DNA of 64,000 nt from Paramarasmius palmivorus (GCA_037176845.1 JAYKXP010000003.1:186001-250000); one strand, 5' to 3'; positions 23,521 to 35,272 are shown, numbered from the stretch's first letter. Notes: generated from the sequence alone by a model not told the origin. A program made the numbers and translations.

Positions 23521-25963
23521 TCAATTGGATTGGACAAAAAGGATAGGCGACGATACTTCGTGTGCGGCTTTGATGAGATCCGCTGCCTTCTCAGCAACAC
23601 CATACAAGGGAGCTTGGAGGTGGGCGCTGACCTGCAGAGGCATAATTGAAGCATCGACGACACGGAGGTTAGCAGTGTCATAGACCTTGAGTCGGGCATC
23701 GACGACACCTGCGAACAACATCAGCCTCTGATGATAAATGGGATCCCCTAACACACCTCCGAGACTTCGTTTCATCATAGCAGCCGTGCTGATAGGGTGT
23801 GCCACAGGCGTGAAGTTGTCTTCGATCCAATTTCTCCAGTCAGAATCAGAGCCATAATCTGTGCCGTTGGGTACTGTTCCTCCTGGTACCGTCTCTCGTC
23901 CGGATATAGAGCTGGAAGCATAATATTTCAGATGGATGGTCAATAGGAGGACCTAGTTACTTGCCTTAGCGGCGCGCTGGTAAATATACGGCGAGATAGC
24001 CGGGATGCCGCGATTTGCACGTCCATATCCCAATCCACTAAGACGAGAAATGTTAGGAATCTTGTATCTTGTCTCGTGCCAGTGCAGAGCGAAGCGTACC
24101 TGAGAAGAAGTTGACGTGAATCTGAGGTTTTTGGAAAGGATCCGTTGACTAGAACGAGTTCAGATTCTGCTGTGGAGTATCGCTCATGAAATAGCTCACC
24201 GTAATCTTCAAAGTGCCTCGGCTGAACGGAAGTAGCTGCCAGACATTCAAGCCGACCACACTGCAGGTATGATTGAAATCATGACGATAGTAGAGTTTAA
24301 ATTCCACCAGGGACTTACTCTGGCCATCCAGTGTTGAAGAAAAATTCCGCAACAGATGCTGCAGAAACTTTGAGTGTCCAAGTATAGAGTGAAAAGGAAG
24401 TAGTCACCGTTCTTATTGATAATCAAATCAGCCTGGACTCGAAATATCTGGCGCAGTGCGGAGCTACTGAGACCTGATTCCGCTTGGCTCGACGCCCAAT
24501 TTGCGAGATTGTTGTTGATTTTGTCAATGCTGCTTTGTGTGTTGTTACCGAAAAGCTCTTGGATGTTAGGGTACGCAATACAGTCTGAAGGACCACGGCC
24601 TTTCGGGTCAAATCCATTGCCACTGGCGCCGAGAGCCGACATAGTTTGTTCCTGGAGATTCTTTCCGACCGTCTTCAGGTCGATCAGAGTGTTAATTCCG
24701 AGGGGGTTCAAAATGCTCGAGTCCCCGACACCAGAAAGTTGAAGGAGCTGAGGCGTCTGTCGTATCTTTAGGATAGGGCTATAAACACGTAGGGTGTATA
24801 TTGAGCTTACCATAATTGAGCCAGCAGCGAGAATAACTTCTCTGCTTGCGAAGGCTGTATATCTCGTGTTTCCGCCACTAGCAGGAGCAAATTCGATGCC
24901 AGACGCCCGTAAGGGAATGCTCCCAGGGTTGGCCCAGTTGATTTTGGTGACCTCACAAGGACTAAGTGAAAAACTCAATACAGAGTGGGTGAGTGAGAGA
25001 ATACCTGGTGTTGAGTTAGAGTGACCCAAGTGGTCCTTATGCTCTCAACTGGACTGAGATAAGCCTCGGGAGCGGAGGAACGACGGTCGGAAGCTTGCCA
25101 ATTCATCGTCTGTAGTGTTTCAATTTAAGATCTTAAGAAATGAAGAGATATTACATGAACTTACAAGAGGTGTCATTGAAACACAACTTCCGTTTCCGCC
25201 GTTGAGATCCGGGCAATGGGTAATCCCGGTCAAAGTAGTGATTGTTTCGATGAAGGCTTTTTGCTGAGGACCTCCGTACATCTCATCCGGGAAGGTGACT
25301 TGAACTGGCCCATCGAATCCATGGTATGCATCGTTGGATTGAGCGCCTTTCTCAGACTGTTGCTCGTTTGGACCGGAAAAACCTTCGGACTGGAGCACTC
25401 TGAGTATGTGGAGAACGAGTTGAATAAAGGTGGTATACCTTCTTCATATAGTTGAACATCCCGTCCCAGTTCCATCCCACATTGGCTTCAGAAGACTCCA
25501 ACAAGGTAGACCAAGCATCGTACTGTGCCGCTGAGCCGCGAGTATAGTGCCCTCCGTTGATCGACGAACTACCACCGAGAGTCTTGCCGCTACCAGCAGT
25601 ACAGCATTAGCCAAAGGCCGTACAATGAATGCTTCAAGCTACTCACGACACCATGCGCCCGCGTTCTGTTTGCCATTGCCAATCCATCGGGGTACCAAAT
25701 GTTTGGCCATAATTATAGATATCGTACACTCTGGAATCCTCCCTATCGTCCGCGCCAGCCTCGACCAGAAGGATTGAATAGTCGTATGTTTCTGCCAAAC
25801 GTGCAGCAACAGTGGTGCCCGTCAATCCACCTCCTACAATGATGAAGTCGAATGTTTCGCCATCTGCAACTGAAGGGTCAGTTGTGACGCCAAAGGCACG
25901 CTGATTGAGTTGCAAGGAAGCAGAGACGCCAGCCAGCGCTATAATGCCTAGCAGGAGAAGCAT
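23521..25963 (-). CDS. secreted glucose-oxidase-like GMC oxidoreductase (AA3-type), copy 1
   Basis: FAD flavoenzyme that would oxidise a sugar or alcohol and reduce oxygen or quinones. Features: signal peptide MLLLLGIIALAGVSAS, FAD site [23 protein letters not shown] signature [12 protein letters not shown] across an intron, [44 protein letters not shown] and the two expected catalytic histidines in VAHPISTAAMM and QVSAHLQA. The order and the WNWDGMF and DVWDLLPF-like segments match Aspergillus glucose oxidase better than aryl-alcohol oxidases. I start at 25963 because the TATA box at 26011-26020 would place the transcript start downstream of the next ATG up (26023). One intron uses a GC donor (23964). 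It is about 80-85% identical to copy 2 over the first 80 residues. Confidence 0.9.
23963..23964 (-). promoter_or_regulatory. non-canonical GC splice donor in GMC copy 1
   Basis: The exon ends CTAAG and the intron begins gcaagt on the minus strand, a classic GC-AG donor context. Splicing here joins CTA AG to C TCT and keeps the frame. Copy 2 has gtaaat at the same place. Confidence 0.75.
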
Positions 25964-26010
25964 CCTGAAGTTGGGGTTCGACCTGTCTTGCCATTCCCTC
26001 GCCACACTTC

Positions 26011-26020
26011 GATTTATATA
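26011..26020 (-). promoter_or_regulatory. TATA box of GMC copy 1
   Basis: Minus-strand TATATAAATC lies 48-57 bp upstream of the ATG at 25963, a normal spacing, and supports that start. Confidence 0.6.
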
Positions 26021-26138
26021 CAACGCAGCCGCGAAAGAAATCTCGAGACCTTGAGTTTACGTCGAGATATGATGTTAGTTCCATTTCGGAAAGTTTAGAA
26101 AGTGGAACTGACCAGTGATCAAACACGACTTGTCGATA

Positions 26139-26165
26139 TCGGCATGCCTGACGTCTTGACCTATT
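26139..26165 (-). promoter_or_regulatory. promoter element shared with GMC copy 2
   Basis: Plus-strand tcggcatgcctgacg followed by acctatt. The same pair of blocks occurs upstream of copy 2 at 29927-29959, at similar distance from the TATA box (about 119 against 109 bp). Confidence 0.45.
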
Positions 26166-27339
26166 ATATCTGTGGCCTGGGTCCCCTATTTCTTATGAAA
26201 GAAGGAGTGGTGGCAAGCCTCCAAGTCAAGGTCATGAAGGAGTTGGTTGAATTACAAACGTCAAGTCAACCCGCGGAGCCCGGCGGCGGCAATTGGCGGC
26301 CCAATTCAGGCACTCTGATAGCTCGATTCTTGCTCTACACGTTCTTTCAAGTATCCTTCCCGTCTCTTCAAGTCCTTCAAATACTTGCACGAGTCCCGGA
26401 TATCCTTTACAAGCTATGATTCAGACAAACGACTCCCGAGCTCTGTAGTACCTAGGCGCTATGGACTTGAACTTTTCAGCGGGTATGGCCGCTTTCCTCC
26501 CAAACTTGAACTCTACGGAACCAGGATTGGCTCATCATGATATAGCAGGTCAAGAGGATGGGTGAACGTAAAAGAAATGTAAGTGAGTCCCAGATGCATA
26601 CACATTTTTTTTACGCTGTATTCACAGCAATCAGGCTCATGACTTGGACTGAACGCCGCTCCTTCACTCAAACATCTGACTTTCCATGTACGGTTGGAAC
26701 AAACGCTCTGGCCCCTTCTCGGTTCGCGGGATGTTGTTAGCCTCTCGTATATCAATCAGGAGATGGCACGAAAGAGTTAATATAGTCCCGAGTACAGTTG
26801 GTGGTGGAGAGCATAACGAACCTGCAAGCTGTCAATCTATCGAACAGGGTAGAGAATTCGTCAGAGACTGTATTCTATTGGGGCGGGGGCGTTTTTTTGT
26901 GCGAAGAATCAGAATGGCATCACCCATCCAATTCGCCTCCGCTCCGCCGACTTGTGGCGGTCAGTGTAACGCGATTTCTCATCTGTCCCCGCTGTACCTC
27001 CGCTAACTCTAAGAGATCGATGAGCTTGCTGTAGTGATGTTTTTGGGAGTGGGAGGATAGAAGTCTGATCATCAACCGGTGAGTACATTCCTTCGCTAAA
27101 CCGACCAGTACTCCGCCGACCTGCTAGACTACGAAAATCCGCACCCCAATTGTTACTGCCACCTTCATCAAATGAGCACACGGGGAAGTGCATTGCACAT
27201 CTGTGTTGAAATCGATTCCAATAGCATTAAGAATAAATCATTACACCCGTATGTGAGTCCATTCAAAGGGGCAGGGTCAATTAACTAAATCAGCAAAAAA
27301 GTCCAAAAGCGAGAGACAGCTCGAAGTTGGTTCGAAGGC

Positions 27340-29760
27340 TCAATTTGCAGCTTTGATGAGGTCTGCTGCCTTCTCAGCGACACCATACAAGGTTGCTTGA
27401 AGGTGGGCGCTAACTTGCAAAGGCATGATTGAAGCATCGACGACACGGAGGTTGGCAGTATCGTAAACTTTGAGTTGGGCGTTGACGACACCTACATACG
27501 ACGTCAGTCCCGTTGAGCAAATCTGCCTCTGATTCCCGAAACGTACCTCCGAGACTACGCCTCATCATTGCCGCCGTACCAACAGGGTGAGCCACAGGGC
27601 TGAAATTATTGTTGATCCAGTTTCTCCAGTTGGCATCAGAGCCACGATCAGAGCCATCAGGTACGGCCCCTCCTGGTGTAGTTTCGCCGTTGGAAAGAGA
27701 GCTAGAGGTTGAACACCGTTAGATGAAATATCGAGAAAAAAAGCCGAGATGTATTTACCTTAGGGGCGGGCTGGTCAGTACACGGCGGGATAATCTCGAC
27801 GCAGCAATTTGCACATCCATATCCCAGTCCACTTAAACGGTAAATGTCAGGAACCTCGTCTCGTGCAAATATCGAGTACAGCGTACCTGAGAAGTAGTTG
27901 ATGCGGATTTGGGGTTTCTGGAAAGGATTCGTGGACTAGAACAAATTCAGACTTCATTCAAGTGTTGGTATTCAAAAAAAGCCCACCGTGATTTTGACGT
28001 TGCCTCGACTAAATGGAAGTAGCTGCCAGATATTCAGACTGACCATACTAGTGACAGCGCAAAGGTTAGTACGAATGGAGTAGATCGATCCTGAGGGACT
28101 TACTCTGGCCATCCGGTGTTGTAGAACAGTTCAGCGACGGGAGCTTTGGAGAACTTGAGCCCACGCGAATCGATTAAACACCCAAGGAGTTGAACTCACC
28201 ATTCTTATTGATAATCAAGTCGGCTTGAACTTGGAATATCTGTTGCAAGGCGGAGCTACTGAGGCCCGATCCTGCTTGGCTCGATGCCCAATTTGCTATA
28301 TTGTTATTGATTTTGTTGATGCTGTTTTGCGCGTTATTACCGAAGAGTTGTCTGATATTGGGGTATGCAATGCAATCTGAAGGACCGCGGCCTTCTGGGT
28401 CGAATCCATTGCCGCTGGCACCAAGAGCCGACATAGTCTGTTCTTGTAGATTCTTTCCGACTGTCTTCAGGTCAATCAGGGTGTTGATTCCGAGGGGGTT
28501 CAGGACGCTCGAGTCGCCAATACCCGATAGTTGAAGGAGTTGGGGTGTCTGTTGTACATAGAAGTTTAGAGTACACGCATTTCAAAGTGTACTTCAATAC
28601 TTACCATTATTGCACCGGCAGCAAGGATAACTTCTCTCCTTGCGAAGGCTGTATATCTTGTGCCTCCGCCACTGGCAGGAGCAAATTCAATGCCAGAGGC
28701 CCGCAAGGGAATACTACCTGCATTAGCCCAGTTAATCTTCGTGACCTGGTAGCAAAGTCTAAGTGAGCTAAAGTAACGAAATCTCAGCAGAAGCCTACCT
28801 GGTGTCGAGTGAGGGTGACCCAAGTGGTCCGTATGCTCTCGACGGGACTGAGATAAGCCTCGGGAGCGGAGGAACGATGATCACCAGCATGCCAATTCAT
28901 CGTCTAGTACGATGGTATTCAACAGTTGGGCTAAAGACGACGACATGCAAACTCACGAAGGGCGTCATAGAGACACAGTTTGGATTGCCACCATTGAGGT
29001 CTGGACAATGGGTCATTCCAGTCAAGCTTGTGATGGTATTAATGAAGGCTGGCTGCTGAGGGCCTCCATACATGTCGTCCGGGAAAGTAACTTGAACTGG
29101 TCCATTGAATCCGTGGTAAGCATCGTTGGATTGAGCGCCCTTCTCAGATTGTTGCCCATTCGGGCCGGAAAAAGTTTCAGACTGAGAAATTGTGAGACCG
29201 GAGAGTATGATTCGGTTGTAAAGCTGACATACCTTCTTCATGTAGTTAAACATTCCATCCCAGTTCCATCCGACACTAGCTTCCGAGGATTCCAGCAAAG
29301 TTGACCAAGCGTCGTATTGGGCCGCTAGACCCCGTGTGTAATGGGCACCATTGATGGATGAGCTACCGCCGAGAGTCTTTCCACTACCAATAAAACGTCA
29401 ATTAAAAAGTGCAAAACTCCAGGTAGAAACTACAACTCACGAAACCATGGTTCCGTGTTCCGTTGGCCATTGCCAGTCCATTGAGGTACCAAATGCCTGG
29501 GCATACGCGTAAATATCATACACCCTTGAGTCACCTCTGTCGTCTGCGCCCGCCTCGATGAGAAGGACCGAATACGCGTAAGTTTCTGCCAAACGTGCAG
29601 CAACAGTGGTACCCGTCAACCCGCCTCCTACGACGATGAAATCGAAAGTTTGACCATTCGCAACTGAAGGGTCTGTTGTTACGCCAAATGCACGCTTGTG
29701 GAGATCTGGGGAGGCAGAAACGCAAGCCAACGCGGTGACACCTAGTAGAAGGCGAAACAT
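27340..29760 (-). CDS. secreted glucose-oxidase-like GMC oxidoreductase (AA3-type), copy 2
   Basis: Tandem paralogue of the gene at 23521-25963 with the same exon plan. Signal peptide [20 protein letters not shown] motif [48 protein letters not shown], the segment starting [19 protein letters not shown], and the catalytic histidines in [11 protein letters not shown] and QVSAHLQA. The C terminus ends at LIKAAN, shorter than copy 1, which carries an extra HEVSSPILFVQSN-like tail. The start at 29760 is backed by the TATA-like box at 29811-29818. All exons appear intact, so both copies are probably active. The substrate (glucose or another sugar/alcohol) cannot be read from sequence. Confidence 0.9.
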
Positions 29761-29810
29761 CCTGAGAGTCGGGATTGGCCTGGGCTGGTGGTTGGTTCCC
29801 CGCACATCGA

Positions 29811-29818
29811 TTTAAATA
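29811..29818 (-). promoter_or_regulatory. TATA box of GMC copy 2
   Basis: Minus-strand TATTTAAA lies about 50-58 bp upstream of the ATG at 29760, matching the spacing in copy 1. Confidence 0.55.
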
Positions 29819-29926
29819 CCAGAGAACACGGCGAGCAAGGCCGTGGATTGACGTCGAGTGAGGGTTGTATGAATGATCCGGAAGGGTCAACCAGAAATTA
29901 TTGAATGGCTTTCAAACGCGCCAGTG

Positions 29927-29959
29927 TCGGGGTGCCTGACGCGGTCATTTTCACCTATT
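29927..29959 (-). promoter_or_regulatory. promoter element shared with GMC copy 1
   Basis: Plus-strand tcggggtgcctgacg followed by acctatt; counterpart of 26139-26165. Confidence 0.45.
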
Positions 29960-30491
29960 GCATCCGTCCTAGTCTGTCCTAGTTCATCGGGAATAAGTTT
30001 CGCCACAAAAAAAAAAAGTAGTGTCGGGCGGTCCATTATAGTCGGGGTTGAATGATGTTGAAGTCAGAGGAATCAAGTTGAGTGTCCACAACTGCAGCCT
30101 GCCTGCGATGGGAGAAATGACCGGCTATCGCCGAACTCTCAGCTCACCATTACCGTTACGTTCCTGGTCCGCTCGTTATTTTCTTCTATTGCTTTTTCTC
30201 GTCTCTGGTTTGTGACATCCTCATAAATGATGCGCAACTCGCGGATCGTTTCATTCAAGGCCCTTGAAGGCATCGGTACGAAGCTCGCTCAAGATTGAAT
30301 GTCGTGCAATATAGTTGACGCGGAAACTGTTTTCTACAGGCACAGCCGCTTTGCACTTTGAGCCATGGAGTGTCGGGAAGGACGGTTAGGGGAAAGGGAA
30401 TATCGAACTATAGTTCAAACCAAGATACGGTTCCGCTGAGAAGGAGTGTCTCACATTACCCAATCTCTTACTCCCACCACCAATCTTACCA

Positions 30492-31977
30492 ATGCCAATG
30501 GTCGTAAGCCTGTCTAATGCATTTCCTGGTCAATATATCTGATATTCTTTGCAGACTTTATTCGAGGAGTTGATTGATCAAGTAGTTGAATTCGTGTGTC
30601 TGGATCGAGAAGAAAGTGTTGCTCGTCTGGCCCTACTCGGGCGTCAATGGGTACCACCGACACGACGACGCTTATTCCACTCTCTTTGGATTCAAGCTCC
30701 CGAGCGATGGGAACAGAGCAAGAAACGACATCGGCAACTTCTCATCCTCCTCGACAACAAACACTGTTCCATTCATCCATACGTCCGGCTCGTACACATC
30801 TCAGGGACACTTCATATACTGGGAGAAGCATCACGGCCATCCCATGCGGAGTGGTTAAAGCCCATCTTTCAGCACCTACCCAAGTGGACGTCCGCCGATA
30901 GTCTTCGCTTTTCATATATTGATAGCCAAACCCTGAATTCAAACGCCTGGAAGCAGCTGTTTGCGGAGGAGGTGCATGATCAAGGTGTCAATCAATTCAA
31001 GAAGAAAGTGGTTGACTTATGCCTATATCATGTCCCATTCAACTCCATTGATGACACACTTTCAATCCTGAATATCGTTTCGGGGTTCCCGGCGTTGCAA
31101 AGACTGAGGATGGAGCCCCAGGTTGCCTCACTTAGATCGTTTCCGTTACGATATGGGGAAGCCGGTATATCGGCACCGGAATACAGTCTTCGACAACCCC
31201 CGCTGCTCCTCGACACTTTGGACCTGACACAAAATCCTGAAAATCCCACCGGGTTTCCTCACGATGTGTTCTGGAACTGGCTCTCTGCTGGTTCTGTCAA
31301 GTTGAGGAACCTAACGCTCGGTTTAGAAGGGATGGATGACGCCGCTCTCCGTGCTTTGGCACGCTACCTCCAATGTTGTGGATCATTGCTGACCCAGTTC
31401 ACTCTCAAGGCTGGGTCATTCGATGAATTTGCCATATTCGGGGTTCAGGTGAAAGGGAGGAAGGAGATTCGGCCGTCAATTGGTAATCTCGTCCAATGCA
31501 CTTTCATACCACCACCAAAACTAAGTTTATCTAGAGCACCTTGTAGCAAGCCGCGTGCTTGCCAGGATGGTCTGTCTCGAAGAACTCAAAATACATTCAC
31601 TATTCCTTTTCAAGTACTCCATCCATCACGGTTGTCCCTACTCCTTGATCCCAATCAATCTGTTCGTATCCACTCTTTCAGGTCAGATGCTGCAACGGCT
31701 GGAATTATACGTGGCGATCGACAACAGCTCGCACGGAATCGATATAGCGTTGGAACACAGAAGCTGGCATAGTGCGGACATGATATTGGCCGGAGATACT
31801 TTTCCCGTCATCAGAGAGTTGATGATAGTCGTTACCGTGCGGGGTTTGCTTTGGACGAGCCATCACGGAGGTGGAATGTTAGCTGACGGGGAACAGGATG
31901 TTGCTGAATGTTTTCGGGGACTGCTTCCACAATGTGCAGCAAATAAGGTTCTTGCATTCAGCTTCAAATACATCTGA
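30492..31977 (+). CDS. F-box/LRR-like protein, basidiomycete type
   Basis: Exon 1 encodes only MPMV (30492-30503) and joins, after an intron ending at 30554, to TLFEELIDQVVEFV, an F-box-like start followed by LALLGRQWVPPTRRRLFHSL, the usual 'cry for a Trp-Pro-Arg-Arg-Leu-Phe' helix. The body has leucine-rich stretches (LDTLDLTQNPE, LRNLTLGLEGMDDAALRALA) without strict repeats. The intron at 31483-31534 shifts to the frame reading EHLVASRVLARMVCLEELKI and ending NKVLAFSFKYI at 31977. F-box proteins recruit substrates to SCF ubiquitin ligases; mushrooms have very many such genes. Substrate unknown. Confidence 0.75.
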
Positions 31978-32536
31978 TTCGATCGAGCCCAAGCATGCAC
32001 TTCTAGTTGCTGGAAGCACTATGTGGTGGGATACGACACCTGGGAAACACGTATACAACATGTACCTCGCATTCTGGCTCTGGCCGGCACCTTTTTTGTC
32101 ATTGCAAACACGTTCTATGCGTACATCGTGATTTGCCCCTACTTAGCGCCCAGAGGCAACCTGCACAGTCGCGAAATGGACTCGACTTGCATTGCGCAGA
32201 TCCACCGCTACGAGGACACGACGCAGATTTGGGTACAAGAAACGACGTAGGCGAGAGTGGGCGAGGCCATTATCATGAAGGACACGATGCCCATTGATCC
32301 CAGCGCCATCGACGTCTCCCATTCATCATCGTGGCCACTTTACTAGCCGAGGTGTCTCACTTCATAGCCAATGACAGAAAAGGAGGCGAATAAGACAATC
32401 CTCGATCCAACTCATCGTCTTGACGTCACTCTGTCTGCGACGTCGAATCGCGACATTTATATCGTGGCTCTCAGCTGAGGAGATCCTGACCACCACCACC
32501 AACCACCCACCACTACCTCGACTCACCATCACAAAC
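31978..32536. other. intergenic region
   Basis: Contains a plus-strand open frame (32023-32250) with one hydrophobic stretch (LALAGTFFVIANTFYAYIVI) but no family match or clear start context. A TATA-like tttatat at about 32456 lies some 80 bp before the next gene. Confidence 0.4.
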
Positions 32537-33154
32537 ATGTCAACGCCTTTACCAACTTCCCCTTCCGCCCTTAAGAAGCTTGAGAAGCAGATCACACAAG
32601 AAGCCAAATCTGAGGACTCTACCCTCAAGCATGCCATGAAGGACCTCGCCCATGTCGAAAAGTCGGCAGCGAAAGCTGAGAAGGTAAGTAAGTTCTGTAG
32701 TTGCATTCTGATGATCATCGTCGACCATGGTTTCTTCAGGCAGTCGACAAATCGACCCATGCGCTTCATAAGGCTGTCAAGAAGGAAGACGCCGCTGTCA
32801 AGGCGCTCAACAAAGCAACACATCACCACGATATTGCTGTAGGAAATGTATCCGCTGCCGAGAGGGACATCGAGGTGAGTATTGAGTGTTGCGATGTGGA
32901 TATGCTCACAACGCGTTATAGGCTGAAAAGCAACACAGCGTTCGTCTTCAGCAACAGGTTGACGCGAGGAAAGCTGAAGTCGACGCTCTGCTAGAATCCC
33001 AGGCAGCAAATAAGGTGCGTTCAAAGCTCACCACTGATACCCTTCGTTCCTGATGATTTTGTCGCTTTAACAGCAAGTTCGCGAAGCTCGCCTTGCCGAG
33101 ATTGAGCAAGCGAAGGAATCTAGGATTCAGACTGCCGGTGTTGATGTGGCATAG
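32537..33154 (+). CDS. small Lys/Ala-rich coiled-coil protein (Ncp1-like)
   Basis: Four exons give about 130 residues of nearly uninterrupted helical, charged sequence: KKLEKQITQEAKSEDSTLKH, then AVDKSTHALHKAVKKEDAAV, KALNKATHHHDIAVGNVSAA and QVREARLAEIEQAKESRI. Introns lie at about 32682-32740, 32874-32921 and 33014-33072. It resembles short agaric proteins that are often labelled 'DNA binding protein Ncp1'; I recall the pattern but not an experimental function. No signal peptide or membrane segment. The start at 32537 follows a CT/CA-rich leader typical of highly expressed genes. Confidence 0.7.
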
Positions 33155-34171
33155 ACATTGTTTTATACTTCCATCGGTCTGTACATGCAATGATTAAGCT
33201 GAACATAACGTACCCTAGGCTTCGCTCGAGCAACTACGTCCCCGAGGAGATGACGGTTGTGATAACTAGAACTTTTGCTATGGCCCATAATTCAATCTGT
33301 GCTACCGTGTCTTTACAGGCCGGTTTTGGGCCTCAAGAGACTCCGAGACCGTTATCTGCATATACCAATCACCGCTAATAGAAGGCACCCGTTTGTTATC
33401 GACACACATGTCTTCAAAATCTGTGCCAGGCTCTGTCCCGACATAGGCAATGTTCGTCATTCACATGATGACGGCTATACATTACTGGTAGCCAAAAGTC
33501 TACCAGTGACCATGTGGAAGTGATTGACTATTCCAGATGGAACCGTTGGCTTGCCGCGAGCTCTGCTGTTTCTGCAGATTGTACCTTGCCGCCATAATGC
33601 CTTTTGCATGTGTACTCTAGGACAGTGGATTACTACGGCCTTGATATACTATGACTTGGCATCATGACTTCGAGATTGAACGCTTCGAAAATGCGCATCT
33701 AGTGCTGAGAATTTTGCTTGTCACGAAAAGATAGAGACAGGAGATATCGATTCGTACAGAATGGGAGATAAAGAACAGGCTGTGAGCCAGTATTGTGCGA
33801 GTTGCCTTGGTGAATGAAAGGTTGGCAGAGCGAGTCAGAGTGTTTGTGTATGTTTGGAAGAGTGAAGAAACTATTTTTCTACCGCCAACGAGACCTTGAC
33901 AACAACTAACACATCCCATACGATGAGGCTGCATGGGACCTTATCTAACATTGACAGTTCCCGATGGGATGAATTTTAATGTTGTTTCCCTTCCTCGAGA
34001 CAACCTTATGGTCCGGGATCTCCGTGCAAGATTTAGACGCATGGATAGGGCAGCTCTTGGAATGCTACTCTCCGATAAGAGCACACTGTTTCTTACTGGC
34101 CGTAACGCTTAAAAGAGGTCGATAAAATATGTGGCTCTTCACTGCTCAGTCATTCCTCTGGTAGCACGACA
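33155..34171. other. intergenic region
   Basis: No recognised gene on either strand. A minus-strand open frame of 90 codons (33662-33934) has no coding features I trust. The right end is the metalloprotease promoter, with a TATA-like gataaaatat at 34121-34130. Confidence 0.5.
34121..34130 (+). promoter_or_regulatory. TATA-like box of the M43 protease gene
   Basis: gataaaatat lies about 45 bp upstream of the ATG at 34172. Confidence 0.45.
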
Positions 34172-35272
34172 ATGCTCTTCTCTGCCTCGGTCGCCGTCTC
34201 TCTACTCTTCACCGCTGCTTTCGGTCACCCGTTAGCTGGCTTGGTCAACGTCACCGACACAGACATCGTCCCAAGGTGACACATTCCAGTCTACTCCTAA
34301 AATACCGTAGCTAACAATAGTCACAGAGCTTGTGGTACCTTTATCAGCGATGACGAGCTTATGGCTGCAGAGGCCCACTTTGCTGCCAACAAAGTTGAAC
34401 CCTCATCATTGGCACCCCTCGCTGCTACCTTGAACATCTATTTCCATGTCGTCTCCAGGGATAGCTCCGTCGCTGGTGGGAACGTACCCGACTCCCAGAT
34501 TGCGGACCAGATCACCGTCATGAACGAGGCTTTCAGCGGTAGTGGAATTACTTGGAGACTTGGGGGCACGACCAGAACCGTGAACTCCGATTGGTTCGCC
34601 CGTGCTGGCCCTGACAGCTCTCAACAAACAGCTATGAAGCGTGCGCTTCGTCAAGGAGGTGTCGCTGACCTGAACGTTTACACGGTTGGGTGAGCCCGGA
34701 CGTTTACAGCTAATATCTGGGATACTAATTCCCACTTCTAGCTTCACCTCTGGAAGCGGTGCTGGCCTGCTCGGCTACGCTACTTTCCCCTCTTCGTACT
34801 CTGGCAACCCCACTGATGATGGCGTCGTTATGTTGTTCTCGTCGACTCCGGGCGGTACTACCACAAACTACAACCTTGGCCAAGTAATGCTTTTTTTCTA
34901 CTATTCCCAAAGCGTGTTTTCTGATCATCTAAATAGACTTTAACTCACGAAGCCGGACACTGGGTTGGTCTCTACCACACTTTCCAGGGAGGTTGCAGAG
35001 CTCCCGGAGACTCCGTCGATGACACTAACCCCGAGGCGAGCCCTGCTTCTGGCTGTCCTGTTGGTCGCAACACTTGCGGAAGCAGTGGAGGAGACCCCAT
35101 CCGTTAGTATTTCATTTATTTTACCCCTCATGGCGTGATTACTGAGTCGTTGAGTTTCTTTGTAGATAACTTCATGGATTATTCCTACGACAGTTGCATG
35201 ACCGAGTTCACTCCTGGTCAATTCGCTAGAATGAAGTCCCAGATGGCCACTTACAGAGGAGTTTCTCTGTAA
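34172..35272 (+). CDS. secreted M43 (pappalysin-type) metalloprotease
   Basis: Extracellular zinc endopeptidase of the MEP1 type. Signal peptide [20 protein letters not shown], a short propeptide after a first intron (about 34278-34325), then the catalytic domain: [12 protein letters not shown]-like region [18 protein letters not shown], and after further introns the zinc site [11 protein letters not shown] (three His and the Glu, about 34950-34980) with the Met-turn [11 protein letters not shown] (about 35170). Cysteines near GGCRAP, SGCPVG and NTCGS fit the family disulfides. Length of about 280 residues is normal. Catalytic residues are all present. Probable role: nutrient protein digestion or host/competitor interaction; the latter is inference. 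Confidence 0.92.

Larger units (their letters stand above)
25964..27339. other. spacer between the two GMC copies (promoter of copy 1, 3' flank of copy 2)
   Basis: It holds the core promoter of copy 1 and no recognisable gene. A plus-strand open frame of 105 codons at 26102-26419 overlaps the promoter element of copy 1 and has no family resemblance. The stretch 26420-27339 shows nothing I can name. Confidence 0.5.
29761..30491. other. divergent spacer between GMC copy 2 and the F-box-like gene
   Basis: It carries the promoter of GMC copy 2 and, at the right, the leader of the F-box-like gene. A 12-base A run lies near 30007-30018. No coding signal. Confidence 0.5.

Noticed and set aside
26102..26419. 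Plus-strand frame of 105 codons in the GMC spacer
   Set aside because: Overlaps the conserved promoter element of GMC copy 1 and has no recognisable domain.
30007..30018. A-run as a possible retrotransposon poly(A) tail
   Set aside because: Too short, with no adjacent element or target-site duplication.
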